Shown here one piece after another: positions 12,048 through 23,468 of a stretch of 64,000 bases of DNA (the first letter of the stretch is position 1; each line of letters starts with the position of its first letter). The DNA comes from Epiperipatus broadwayi (taxonomy: Eukaryota; Onychophora; Udeonychophora; Euonychophora; Peripatidae): NCBI GenBank assembly GCA_028023455.1, contig JAQFVV010013355.1, positions 1-64,000 of the forward strand, in the 5' to 3' direction. The notes beneath the pieces are model-generated. The model saw only the letters and a list, made by a program, of their open reading frames with translations, ran no database searches and was not told the DNA's origin. A program made the translations under genes and the position numbers.

Positions 12048-12430
12048 TATAGACTTCGAAACAAAAGCCTTTTCAGTATCATTCCACACACACATAAAAA
12101 GAAGAAAATATATTAATCAGAGTAGTCAACTAATATTAGAAAAAACTTTTATGGTCTTTCCTTTCTAGTTTTACTAAGGTATTTATTTAGTCATTAATAA
12201 ATAGATAAATAGCTGGTTTCCAGTTTTGAAATGCAATGTGGGGCATGGTCCTAACAGCTGCACGATAAAGTTTTTCTCTTGATATCAAGTGATCAGCTGG
12301 AAAACTTTTTTAATTCTAAAAAATCTGTTGCCCAAGGACACTGTCATAAATTGATCATCATCACTAATCTTTTTGCATATCTTATATGGTTTAGTATAGT
12401 GGTATAGTGATGGATTAAAAAATATATACT
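12048..12430 (+). repeat. Dispersed repeat E, copy 1
   Basis: It matches 18656-19262 in blocks: ccttttcagtatc.ttccac, aataaatagataa.tag.tgg, ctaacagctgcac..ta, and tagtggtatagtg.ttgattt. It is non-coding. Neither copy has a clear poly-A tail or terminal inverted repeat, so the element class is unknown. Confidence 0.55.
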
Positions 12431-12501
12431 ATAGTGCAACAGATTATACACCTCTCCACATGGTCTTAAAAGCAGATAGAAACCTGATATAGTGAAAATT
12501 A

Positions 12502-12710
12502 CTCTCTCATTATCTTCATATAATCATATATATTGCTTATAGTACTTCATTCATATATACTTTAATGCAACTAATTTTTCTTAAAAACTTCTTTATTTCT
12601 TACAGTTTTGACTGTCCAGCAGTCTTCATCAGAGCTCTATCTTCCTTTCTGCTTTACTGCTTAAGAAAATTAGTTGCATTAAAGTGTATATGAATGAAGT
12701 GCTATAAGCA
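12502..12710 (-). mobile_element. HHR-bearing foldback element with 15-bp target duplication
   Basis: Imperfect inverted repeats at 12532-12583 and 12661-12712 enclose a hammerhead-like core on the minus strand (12602-12636). The whole insert is flanked by atatagtgaaaatta (12487-12501 and 12711-12725), a perfect 15-bp direct repeat that I take to be a target duplication. The core has an intact CTGATGA and a perfect 5-bp stem II (GACTG/CAGTC), but AAAAC where GAAAC is required. It would therefore be inactive. The element is non-coding and non-autonomous. Confidence 0.65.
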
Positions 12711-12725
12711 ATATAGTGAAAATTA

Positions 12726-13115
12726 TCAAAACTATCAACATAGGCCAGAAAAACTCAGATGTTGATCATTATATAACACTTATACTCTATATTTGGGCTA
12801 GAGATAATCCCTAATTTAATAAATGATAAGTAATAGTCACTAATATATTTATATAAAGTAGTTTGTATCAAAGTTGTGAGATCAGAAAGTTTGACAATTG
12901 TAATCAAATTATAATAATTTGCTATCTATAGAATATTAAACCAATGATGAAGATATGTGTAAGAGATTGTTATTTGGGCCAATTGATGAGTGCTGTTTCA
13001 TCCAAAAATATGCATTTTAGGGATCATTTACATTTTGTACATATCTTTGATGTATATGCTTCAGAAATGTGTAATGGAATAGAACTTTTTAATATAGTGT
13101 GTGTGTATATATATA
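12726..13115. other. AT-rich spacer
   Basis: No recognised feature. The 68-codon open stretch at 12944-13150 ends inside the neighbouring MITE and has no recognisable motif. Confidence 0.35.
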
Positions 13116-13117
13116 TA

Positions 13118-13226
13118 CACCTGGATCTCTTTTTACGCGGACTTATTTAACACGATTTTGAAGTTACGCGATTCATGTTTCACCGGAAGTGTGTTAAATA
13201 AGTCCGCGTAAAACGAGACCCACGTG
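13118..13226. mobile_element. pogo-like MITE hairpin with TA duplication
   Basis: A 109-bp palindromic element. Its 36-bp terminal inverted repeats (13118-13153 and 13191-13226) contain tttacgcggacttatttaac. It is flanked by TA on both sides (13116-13117 and 13227-13228). Ends with a 'ggtctcgttttacgcg' pattern and a TA duplication are characteristic of pogo/Tigger-type Tc1-mariner elements. It has no coding capacity. Confidence 0.65.
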
Positions 13227-14049
13227 TATGAACTTCGATAATGCGCTATTACTTTAAATAATAAATTTCATGCACTTACGTTATATTGAAAGTAATAGCA
13301 CATTATTGGAATTCGACTTTCATCTTAGTAATTTCAATATTTTCAGTGCTTTATAATAGTAAGATTTTATGCAATAATGAAATTAAAATCATAATTTCCA
13401 CATTTTATGTATACACACATTAAATTTTACAAGATTATAATGTAAATTTGTTCAAACATTGTACGTGTTAATTTTGCATTTTAAATCACATTCTGTTTTT
13501 GCTTTTTAAAAAAGAACGTAATCAATTATTAATCATTTAGTGTCCACAAGTTTATTTTTAAAAGGTCAGTAATAGCAGTGGGCATAATTAAATTTGACAA
13601 TTAAAAATTAAAATCTGATTTTTAATTGTAATTAACAATTTAAAAATTACTTACTGCGACTTGAAATTAATGTGAAATTTGATTTTTAAACCCAATTGAA
13701 AATTAAAGACAAAAATAAGAATTTAATTTTTAGTTGTTAATTTCATAAACAATTAATAAAATCATTGTCTCAAAGATTAATTACTAATTATGTTGTCACC
13801 AGAAAACCACTGCTACAATATGAGTCTGAAGTTGGCGCTAGTTGTTTGCAAACGAACGTGTTTTTCGGAAAATAACTATAATAATTAAAACGTGTATAAA
13901 AAATGTAAATTACTGTACTGTAAATTATGCATAAAAATATATTATTTTGAATAAAATTAAATATTATAGTTAAAAAAAGTTTGTCTTGTATCATTTTTTT
14001 TTAAATTTGAAATTTTTTATTAGTCATATTTTATTTCCTTATATTTTTT

Positions 14050-14221
14050 TTTTGCGTGAATTTTAAAGTAATTTTACTTTGATGCTTTGCTTTTATGCGA
14101 ATTTGAAAAATCACAGACTGCATCCCCCCTTTTTCAATGTAAGTTACGTCTATTTTTGCGTGATTTCATTTGCGCATGTTTTCTGAGGAACCTATCTATC
14201 GCGTAAAACGAGACCCAGAGG
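14050..14221. mobile_element. Right end of a pogo-like element
   Basis: It ends gaacctatctatcgcgtaaa followed by acgagacccagagg and then TA. This is the inverted counterpart of the MITE's left end at 13118 and has the 'ggaacctat' subterminal box of pogo/Tigger ends. Together with 13118 it could bound one 1.1-kb non-autonomous element into which or from which the small MITE derives. The interior (13230-14050) encodes nothing recognisable. Confidence 0.5.
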
Positions 14222-14229
14222 TATATTTT

Positions 14230-15330
14230 ACCCCTCCTGCCCCCCCATAATAATCATTAACAATACAGCAAAGTTTCTAATTTTCGGTTTTCGTTACTCT
14301 TTTTTCCGGTCAATAATAATTAACATTAATAATAATCGGGTTCTTTAGCTCAGTCTATTAAACATATCTTATGATTTAAATAAAATATTCCAGCTCAGAA
14401 TTTTATTAAATCTGTCGTGTTTTGACATAACCACAAATATCTTTCTATTCCCATGAGCCGGAGCAATGACAAAGGAACAAGAAGAGTTCATTGAGATACT
14501 ATCCCAATGGCTCAACCTATCATAAATAATTGATTAATAGCTTCTTACGACTTTTAAAACTTTATCATGTCTTAATATTTTTAAAACAAAATCTAGCTCA
14601 CATAAAATAAATTAATTAAATGAAATAGAATTAAATTGATCTAATCATGTCAAATCAAATAGATAAATCAATAAGTAAATAAATAATTAAATTAAATCTC
14701 AGGTTTATAAATTGTAATTAAAACTGATTTCTATTGCCATAGTCAACTATGATAAGGGATTTTTGTCACAGTTCCTACGTAATAAATAACTAATTAATAA
14801 TAACAATGACAATAATGGAGTAATACAATCCTCTTTTCTTTCTAGATGTATTAAATATTTTCGTGGTAATATTTATCAATCGCAATCAAAAATTATGTGG
14901 TACGTCGCATATATTTTACTTAAGTATTGTGGCAATCAAGTTATGACCATACCTGTTTTAATTATACTTCTTTCATTTCATCATGTAAATAAAATAGAAT
15001 AAATTATTAAAATTTCTAATGTTTATTTATTTTGTGCAAAATCTTAAATATGTTTAATTATAATCGTTGTGTTTCATGCATTTCAGTGTAGGAAAAACAA
15101 CAACAACACAAACTACTAATAAAATTTTATAACAATTTATTACATTATAACAAGTAACAATTGTCTTTTACGGGATATCCCTATTTACTTATTACAAACT
15201 CTTTTTTCTCCCGTTGTGTCTTACTTTTTATTTCTAATTTTATTTTCCCTTTTACCATTAATAATTACAAAAAAAATATATTTCACAATATTATTTCTTT
15301 AGTCAGTTTTGGCTTAGCTTAATCCAAATC
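14230..15330. other. AT-rich region, nothing recognised
   Basis: A slightly GC-richer patch at 14450-14525 holds a 19-codon open frame starting at 14466 (MTKEQEEFIEILSQWLNLS). It resembles no family that I know. The rest is poly-A/T and TA-rich. Confidence 0.3.
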
Positions 15331-17050
15331 TATCTATTAAAATTTTCTATTACTTTATTCCTTATAATTGCAGTTTATTTTCTATAAAATCTTTCTTTTA
15401 TGTAAAATTATACAAATTACAAAATTCTAATTATTTCGTAGTTGGTCCTACATTTATCCTTATGCTTTGTGTTCAGTTTTATCTCGATCATATAATAATT
15501 ATCAGTCAAATTATTGATCTTCCCAAGCTTTATATAGCAATTAATCACCATATACAAATACTTTTTTTATTATCTTTAATGTCCCAACGTCTCTCTTTTA
15601 TTAAAATATCACGTGCTTTTTAAAACCCTATTTGCTTTAAAACTTATTCTAAGCTTTTTTTTTCTTTTAAATTCTCATATGTTCTCCATCTTTTATAATC
15701 TTCTTTCCTTTGGCTATATATTCCTTTCTCTAGTAAACATCTTCCCTATCTAGCTTCCTTTCTTCTTATGTCTATAAATCCCCTGCGTGTCGAATCAAGA
15801 TAGCGAGATAAGTGGTTGGTCAAAATAAACAAGATTTTCCTTATAAAACGCATGGAGTGAATTTAAGGGAAGGGGTGCTTTTCTGTCTATCTGCTCTAGT
15901 ATTGGGAGTGTAAAGCATTTTCAGTTACTCAGAAATTTAAAGATATGTAAAGCACTGTCCAGAATATATGTGTGCTCAGTTATAGGGCTAGGTTATCTAT
16001 ACTGTAGTCCACAAATTATTATGTCCACATATTTCATTCCTTATAGTTCAATAAAAATCTCTTGGTTTCCTTTGCATCAGTCTCCCAAGTCTATCTAATT
16101 GTTTCTTCAGATTTCTACATTACTGAAAATTCTCTGACTTTGAATAATATAAAATTCATTTTTAATAAAACTATACAGCTATTCTTAAGAAAATTCTTTA
16201 CTATACTTCTCGTACATTTCTATCTCTATTGTTCTAAACTATTTAGATATTTTCAATATAAAATTCAAAGAATCACACAATTAATATGTTACTTATTATT
16301 ACTTATTTTAAATTATTTATTGCTTTAAAGTTTTTCTCTCTCAAATATATTTAATGTTGAAAAAGTGTACAACTTTTACATGTTTCTATTTTAATAGATC
16401 CATAAAAAAAATTACATTACATATTACCAATAATATTAAAATTACCAAATTTTCTGGATCGTATTTGAAACTTCTCCATTAGGCTCTAGTAGGTATTTAA
16501 AATTTTCATAAAATTTTTATTTTTATAATATTCTCTCATATACTATATTTTTAAATATAATTATTATAAAATTTATGTTATATGTTTCCTAAGCTAATTC
16601 AAATTTTATACTTTAAATAAAAAAAATAATTAAAATTATATTTACGATAATCTTTGTTGATTTGAAAATGTTCCTTGCAAAGAAATAAAAAATACTTTAT
16701 TTTCTGCAGTTCTTTAATGTTCTATTTTAAAATTTAAATTATGTTTATTAATTCTTCTTAGACGATGTCCTTAGTTTTCTTCATATGCCTTATTTTGAGT
16801 TCCTTTACATAGTCTGCTGGTTTTCTTTTCTTTTCCCCGCGCTTGGTTTTCCCTCGATGATCTTGATTATTTTTAAAAATTCAATAAATTTTTTCTTCAT
16901 TTCCATGGTCCATTTTCTCCTTTTAGTGATTAATTTTTTATATCTGTTTAAACAATATTTCTTCCATTTTAATATCTTTCCTCTTTTCTATGATAAGATA
17001 AAATCTAGGTTTCCTTTTAGTAAATTCATATAGCACTTTATATAGGACTA
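15330..17050 (-). pseudogene. Very decayed minus-strand LINE
   Basis: The plus strand is pyrimidine-rich, so the minus strand is rich in K/E/R codons, as in the APE LINE family nearby. Minus-strand fragments resemble that family: a KDYKRWRTYENLKEKKSL-like stretch around 15640-15700 recalls RELERWRSSIEGKKSL, and a KLITKRRKWTMEMKKKF-like stretch around 16870-16930 recalls the basic linker between endonuclease and RT. Stops and shifts are everywhere and no RT catalytic motif survives. The assignment rests on weak similarity and composition. Confidence 0.35.
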
Positions 17051-18650
17051 TGGCTTTTCTTCTACTTTTTATTTTTGGAAATTATATTTTTAAATAATGT
17101 TTTCCTTTAATATAACATATTTTTCTTCCTCATTTTCTTTATATTTATTTGAACACATAATATGATTTTTCTCATAGAGAAATATGACTTAGTTTTAAGC
17201 ACTAAAAAAAATGTTGTCATAAGATTTTCTCAATAGTAAATATTTTCTTTCTTATATTTTACAAGGTTTCTTTGTATTCTTTAAAGTTATAGGACTTAGT
17301 TTCTGGTTGAGCAGTATAAAATAAAACTATACAATTTTCATTCATTTTTCTTTTAATAATTATTTCAATTATTATTTTTGGTATTTCCATCTTTACTGTA
17401 GTATGAATGGTCAAATTTGAATAAATCCACCGGTAAGATCACGTAAAAATTAGCAATTCATCTTTCTGGATACAAATTATATTATCTGTTAAAGACTAAC
17501 TTTAGAATAATTATTAATTTATAAATTTAAACTACTTTTTTCAGCTTTGATGTTACAAGCAATTAAAAAGGTTACTTCTTCAACTTTAATTGTTGCTTCT
17601 GTCTATCTTAGATTTTTTTCTTGCAATTTAAATCCGTTGATTGGTCAATATTTGTTTTAGCCGAACAATATTAGTCATTCTATTTTGGGATAATAAACTG
17701 TACTTTTAAATAAATATTTATGACGTAATGTCTGGAATACCATTTTACTTAATATTATTAAATTAAATATAGTTGATAAACTTATTATTTGTCTTTAAAA
17801 TAATTATTAAGACAATATATAATATTTTTAACTTTTAATTTTAATGATGGATGGCAATTATATCTAGTTTAAAATTCACAAACTTTATTATTATCTACCA
17901 AGTGTGTGTGTGCGTGAAGGCATTTAATATACGATCAGTGTCTATCTACTTTATAAAATAATAAATTTTTATTTATGTCTTGGTTTAAATCACCAAAACT
18001 AATGTACTTTATAAAATTTTGGAAAATAAATTGAAACTTATAGAACCAAATATAACTCTCACCATCCTAAAGTTTATTAATAAAAAATATATCCTATTAA
18101 TTTTAGCTAACTATAAAATTTTATTTCATTTATTTAATCTATTCATTCTAAAACTATTATTTTAAAATTATTACAATAATTTTAACTATCTATAGCTGTG
18201 TTATTTTGTATGGCCAGCTTTCACAACCATAAGCAATGATATTAAAACTTTATTTAACTGTTTAATTTTAAAATACTTCATTACACTATGATCTATTAGG
18301 TATTTTAGCTTAAAATTGTATTACAAAACTATTATTACTTTTATATCACCTAAATATTACTTAAAATTTAAAAATTTTTTTCATAATTGACCTTTCTATC
18401 CTACCTATGACCTACAGACAAGGGCACAATATATATGAAATTAAAGTACATCTAAATATATATATATATACCAAAAGTTAAATTATAACATATGCTACAA
18501 TGTCTTGCTCACTGAAAAAGTGAAGTAGATGTTCTAAAATTACATCCATAATGAGAAAGGCTGGTCTGATTTCTGGGCTAATGGACAATTGTGGTAAAAT
18601 TGTTAAAGTAAAAAAAAGTGCATCGATGAAAACAAAAAACTTGAAAAATA
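17050..18650. other. AT-rich region, nothing recognised
   Basis: No coding signal. TA and TG microsatellite-like runs occur near 17900 and 18455. Confidence 0.35.
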
Positions 18651-18655
18651 TATAA

Positions 18656-19262
18656 AGAGTAGACTACAAAACAAGAGCCTTTTCAGTATCCTTCCACAAA
18701 CACACAAGAGAATGAGAAAAAATATATTTTATCAAAATAAGCAACTGATATGGGTGAGAGATTACGTGGTTTTTATTCCTTATTTTACAATTAATTAGAT
18801 ACCTAGTATTTGTCTGAAGTTTTGTAATGATGGTATATTATAAGATGTGATATGTTGGACTATTTCCATAATTTATGAGTAAATGTTGAATGTATAGAAA
18901 ATTTTAAACTTTATTTAAATAAAGTTTAAAATTTTCTATACATTCAACATTCACTCATAAATGATGGGAATAGTCCAACATATCACATCTTGTAATTAGA
19001 TACCTGTTTATTGATTAAAAAAATAGATAACTAGTTGGATTCTAAGTTGAAGTAGGACATTGGTCATAATACTAACAGCTGCACTGTATAGCTTTTTTCT
19101 AACTCTGACTCACCATTCTCCTAAACATGCACTCATACATATTATGTTATGTGATCTTGCTCAATGGTATTGTCTCAAATTAATCACTATCTATAATCCC
19201 TTTGCATATGATCTTTTTGCATATGCTATATGATTTAATGTAGTGGTATAGTGGTTGATTTA
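18656..19262 (+). repeat. Dispersed repeat E, copy 2, interrupted by a hairpin
   Basis: The same family as 12048-12430. The match is continuous on both sides of a 188-bp hairpin insertion at 18805-18992, so the hairpin arrived later. The copy also carries a local duplication of tgatctttttgcatatg around 19205-19230. Confidence 0.55.
18805..18992. mobile_element. Perfect-hairpin insertion with 13-bp target duplication
   Basis: The insert contains a nearly perfect palindrome (18843-18991, centre near 18917) with about 74-bp arms and almost no loop. It is flanked by taattagatacct at 18792-18804 and 18993-19005, a 13-bp direct repeat. It interrupts dispersed repeat E. It has no coding capacity. 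The 13-bp duplication matches the 12-15-bp duplications of the ribozyme-bearing repeats, but I see no ribozyme core in it. A transcript would form a long double-stranded RNA. Confidence 0.7.
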
Positions 19263-19264
19263 AA

Positions 19265-19700
19265 AATTTTAAATCTCTGGACTACTTATAGCTAAGAAAT
19301 GTAAAAAAAAAAGTTACGAGTTTGGATTATTGAATGGAACTATAAGATTTAATTTGCTATTTGATTGTCTAAAGACATGAACTTTTTTTAAAAAATGATT
19401 ACTTGATTACAGGTTTCCATTTATTCTATCAATTCTAAAAAAAATAATACTGTGTAGCAGAGACAATTTGAGTGTTATATTTATATAAAAGTGAAACCAA
19501 AGATGATATTTTCAAATTTGCTTCAATTTTTTCAAAAATTCAAATCACCATCTTTTATTATACATGGATTTTGTGAACAACTTTTATTCAACAGGTGAAT
19601 TTTTTTTTCAAAAATAAAGAATTTTATTAATATATCATTCATTAGTACATTAAGATTACATATATTTTCTTTTTTGACTTTGAGTTACAAATGAATTGTC
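19265..19700. other. AT-rich spacer
   Basis: No feature recognised. It may include the 3' untranslated region of the minus-strand LINE to its right. Confidence 0.3.
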
Positions 19701-21840
19701 CTTCTGGCAGGATAAAAAAGTTTCTCCCTAACTTTCATGTTCCTTCAATTAGATTTTTATTTGTCTATTCCACAAAAAGAACCTTTTCCCACATATCTTG
19801 AAAAAAGCTGGAGTGGGGTTAGCATTTTATCTTGGTCCTTAATCTTCTTTATTATTGAGATGTAAGCCCACTGGACGTTAAGGGTAGTTTGATTGGAAAT
19901 CAATTGGCATCTGACAATCCAGACCATATATGAGAAAAATGACTAATCTAATGATGGAGAAATTACCATTATCAATGGCTTTCTTAATAGACAGTATGTT
20001 CCTGATATCAACTGTGACCTTTGTTGATATTAGTGTCTTGATTGTATTGAAGTGCACACATGTATATAGAGGTGCTGAATTGTTTCATCCGCCAACTTGC
20101 AGAGCTGACTTTGTGGATCAATTTTAACAAAACCTCTCCTCCATACCAGGAAATGATTGGTCAGATTAAGCTTAATACTAAAATCTATATATTTAGGTTC
20201 CATGTACCAATTTCTTAGCTTTTTTATTATTTGTTGGTTATTAAGCATTGTTTCACTATGATTTATCACTTGATTTTTATGCATTAAACCCTTTACCTCC
20301 CAATAAATTTTCAGGCTATCAAAGGAGTGTTGAGTTATATTGGTAAGTTTTTTTAGCAAAATTCCAAATTTTAGCAATCCATTTGCTTTCAAAAGGGGTG
20401 TGTGTGTCTGTGTCAGTGGGTTCAACTGGAAAAAGAGAAAAAGTCACTTTGTTCTCTATACATAGCTCGCAATGTACCCAAAACTTTTTGAGTGTAATAT
20501 GTGGAGACCAAATGTAGTTTGAGACCATTAAGTTCCTTGGACATTTGCACCTTGGCAATGCTGATCACAACCACCTTGCCCTTCCAAAGTATTTTTTTAA
20601 TAAAAGTCTTGGTGGGTTTGATTATTGGTAGGAAATAATTAATTCTTGGCAAAATGAGCATATTTAAAAGAGTCATTTTTCCAGGAAGGGAGAGTGATAT
20701 TTGAGGTAAGGAGTTAACTATTTTTATGGTTTTGTCTTTGATGCTTTGCTGTATGTCCCTCCTCATCTGTGTGGTGGATTTGGCTATCGGAAAACCCAGA
20801 AAACTTTGGGGATTTGATGTGAACTGAGTTTGTAAAATCATGCCAGAGTATATCTTCCACATGGATGATTTTAAGTAATTAATGTGAAGATTCAATTTGA
20901 TCTCATATTTGCTAATTATTTGCTGGAGAAGAAGAAGGAATTTTTTTATTTGGGAGAAAAACAGTTATATCATCAGCAAATGAGATGTGATGTACTTCTT
21001 TCTTTAGCATTGGCAAATAGATTCCAGGCACACTCCCCTCAATCTCTAACAAAAGAGGGTTTATGTATATGACAAAACACAATGTACTCAAAGGGGAACC
21101 TTGAGGAATTGAGAGATAGGGCCTGAAACTTGATGTAATTTTCCCATTTAGAAACATGATAACCGATCTATTAAATAAGAGGTTACCAATGATTATAATG
21201 AAAATTCTTGGTACTCCATAGTCCTGAAGTATTTGGAGTAGCACTGAAGGAACTACAGAATCAAAAGCCAATGAGAAAATCAAGTTGGATAACTATTTGG
21301 GTGGATTTCCTATGTCGTCTGGCATGCTCTGAGAGGAGCAGGAAAAGACGGACCACATCATTGGTGAAAACCCCTTTATAAGCAAAATGGAATGGTATAA
21401 TGCAGATGTATAGCTGGTCCTGTATATGGTCCTTGATTATTGCCTCAATTGTTTTAATCAGCAGGAGGCCATAGAGATTCGAAGGATATTTTCTAGAAAG
21501 GAGGGGTTGATTTTCTTCTTGAGGAAAGGAACAAGGCTAATTGGGTAAAGATCCAGAATGTTCTGAAAGTCCCCTGCAAGCACACCAATAATGCCACATA
21601 AATTGGTGCAGTGAAATGACTAAGAAGTAGTAGAACAAAACGTGGAATTGCATGCAAGCCAGGCTGGGTACTCTCATGATGCTCCTGAAGTTTCTGTATT
21701 ACATTTGTTTTTATAATGTTATGTTTGACTGAATCTTGAATATTGTTCCAGAAATCCCCAATCTCAAAGTCCTTACTCTGCAATTTCCTTTGAAAATGAT
21801 CATGTACCTTTTGGAGCATTTCAGGCCCTCCATAGTTTTA
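19700..21840 (-). pseudogene. L1/Tx1-like LINE pseudogene (reverse transcriptase)
   Basis: Read right to left it falls into several frames. 21819-21493 has a QEHHESTQPGLHAIPRF stretch, the RT entry motif 'SPGpDGIP'. 21283-20912 has a FSLAFDSV core (family D.skAFD; the first Asp is lost), then GVP, SIPQGSPLSTLCFVIYI and FADDITVFL, so the second catalytic block is kept. 20895-20422 has the thumb-like ILPRINYFLP...ILWKGK...LNGLKLHL segment typical of the L1/Tx1 group. 20425-20030 continues the C-terminus. At least four frameshifts break it and the endonuclease is missing. It is clearly a different lineage from the neighbouring LINEs and not functional. Confidence 0.75.
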
Positions 21841-21844
21841 ATTA

Positions 21845-22320
21845 TCAGTTTTAATCATAGTGGGAATTAGCAGCATAAAACTTCTAATCTTCATATCTGT
21901 GTGTATTTTATCTGAATTTGGATAATTTTTTTTCCAGTTATAAAAGAATTAATAAAAAAATCTAAATCCATGATATATATTATTAAATATTTTGGCAAAC
22001 AAAGTAATGCAAAAAATATTCCGTAAAAAAATAATACAAGTCAATAAATGTGTTTAATAAAAGCAATAATTAAACTAATCAATGATAGTAAATGTATGGA
22101 TTTATTACTAAATGATAATGATTTTAATTAACATGTAAATGAATTTTTATGGCTGATCAAATATAATGTTAGCAATACAAATCTATTTCACAGAAAATAT
22201 ATATATATATATATATATATTTTCTGTGAAATACATTTATATATATGTCTTGGCAATGATATTATAAAAGCATAGGCATATTTACAATTTATTTTAGAAA
22301 AATAATTTTGATGCTGTTTA
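21845..22320. other. AT-rich spacer before the APE LINE
   Basis: Nothing coding. It contains one AT-core palindrome, listed separately. Confidence 0.4.
22184..22233. repeat. (AT)n palindrome with perfect flanks
   Basis: The 14-bp sequence tatttcacagaaaa at 22184-22197 is exactly inverted at 22220-22233 around an (AT)n core. It will extrude as a hairpin. It lies about 90 bp upstream of the plus-strand LINE. Confidence 0.75.
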
Positions 22321-22380
22321 CATGTATGCTCTATCCTTTAGTGGAGCGACTATACAAGTCCACCAGAATAATATATCAAA

Positions 22381-23468
22381 ATGAAGAAGAATGGAGGGGA
22401 TATAAAAAATAAGCAAAAGATGGTTGATTTAGATATAAGTGTAGATGTGGAGAGGGAATCATTTTGTAAGATTAGTGTTAAGAAAGTTTGTTATAAACGT
22501 AATGGAGAAGAAGGAATCAAAAGAATTTATAAAAGAGTAGTTAGGAAAGAAGAAATTGTTAAAATTGGGTTTTTGAATATGCAAGGTGGTAGGAGACCAG
22601 AAAAGTGGCTGGAATTAAATAAAGCAATTGAAAATGAAGGGCTTGAGGTATTAGCAGTAGTGGAAACTCATTTAAGAGAAGAAGAAGAACCTATTTTGGA
22701 AGAGGTAGTATGGCAGGGTATAAACAGAAAATAAAAATAAAAAGGGGTGGTGGTATAAGTGTTATATCGAAAAAATATTTAAATATTGTTAAATGTCAAG
22801 AGCATTTGTGGTTTGAAATAAGGTTGGGTAGACAAGAATGGATGGTGGCTGTAGTGTATATCACCACTGGAGATAGTCAAACTGTCATGGAGTGGAACAA
22901 TAGTATATATGAATGCCTAGTTAAGGATATACAGAGTTTTAAAGAAAAGGGGAAGAGAATGATTGTTATAGGGGATATGAATGGACATATTGAAGAAATT
23001 GATGATGTAGATAATAAGAATGGTCAGTTTTTGAAGTAATTTTGTCAAAGAGTAAATTTGAGCATTGGGAATTTATTAAATGCGTATGAGAAACAATACA
23101 CATGGTCTAGGAATAAAGTATTTCACACAATAGATTATGTATTGGTAGAGAAAGAGGGAATGAATAAAATACGGAAAATTAAGGTGTTTGATAATGAAGA
23201 GAGAGTATGTAATAGTGATCATAACTTTATTGTAATAGAAATGGTTAGTAATGTGATGAAGGATAAAAATAAAGGTAGAAATAATAGTGAAAGATGTGGA
23301 TGGAAAGTGAATGATAAGAATAAATTGGAAGAGTATAAAATAAAAGTTGAAGAAACCATGGAGCAGTTGGTTGGGGATGAGTATAAGGACTGGTGTGGTG
23401 AAATAGAAAAAGTGGTAAATAGGATTTTAGTCAAGAATATACAGAAGAATAAAAGTAATAAAAAATGA
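22381..23468 (+). pseudogene. LINE endonuclease (APE) domain, frameshifted
   Basis: This part would nick target DNA. Motifs in order are FLNMQG (Asn, residues 64-69 of the first frame), VVETHL (the metal-binding Glu), then after a shift near 22710 GDMNGHI (Asp/Asn), DYVLV, and SDHNFIVIEM (catalytic Asp-His). All the usual APE catalytic residues are present. It is broken by a +/-1 shift around 22700-22735 and by a TAA at 23037-23039 that lies in frame with the continuation at 23058. The start at 22381 is the first ATG after the leader. Confidence 0.85.

Noticed and set aside
14466-14525. Small ORF MTKEQEEFIEILSQWLNLS
   Set aside because: Nineteen codons with no homology, ribosome context or conservation evidence; noted only within the spacer description.
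16062-17033. Open stretches of 82-88 codons rich in Phe, Leu and Ile
   Set aside because: They lie on the pyrimidine-rich strand opposite a decayed LINE. Hydrophobic frames of this size are expected there, and no domain or start context supports them.
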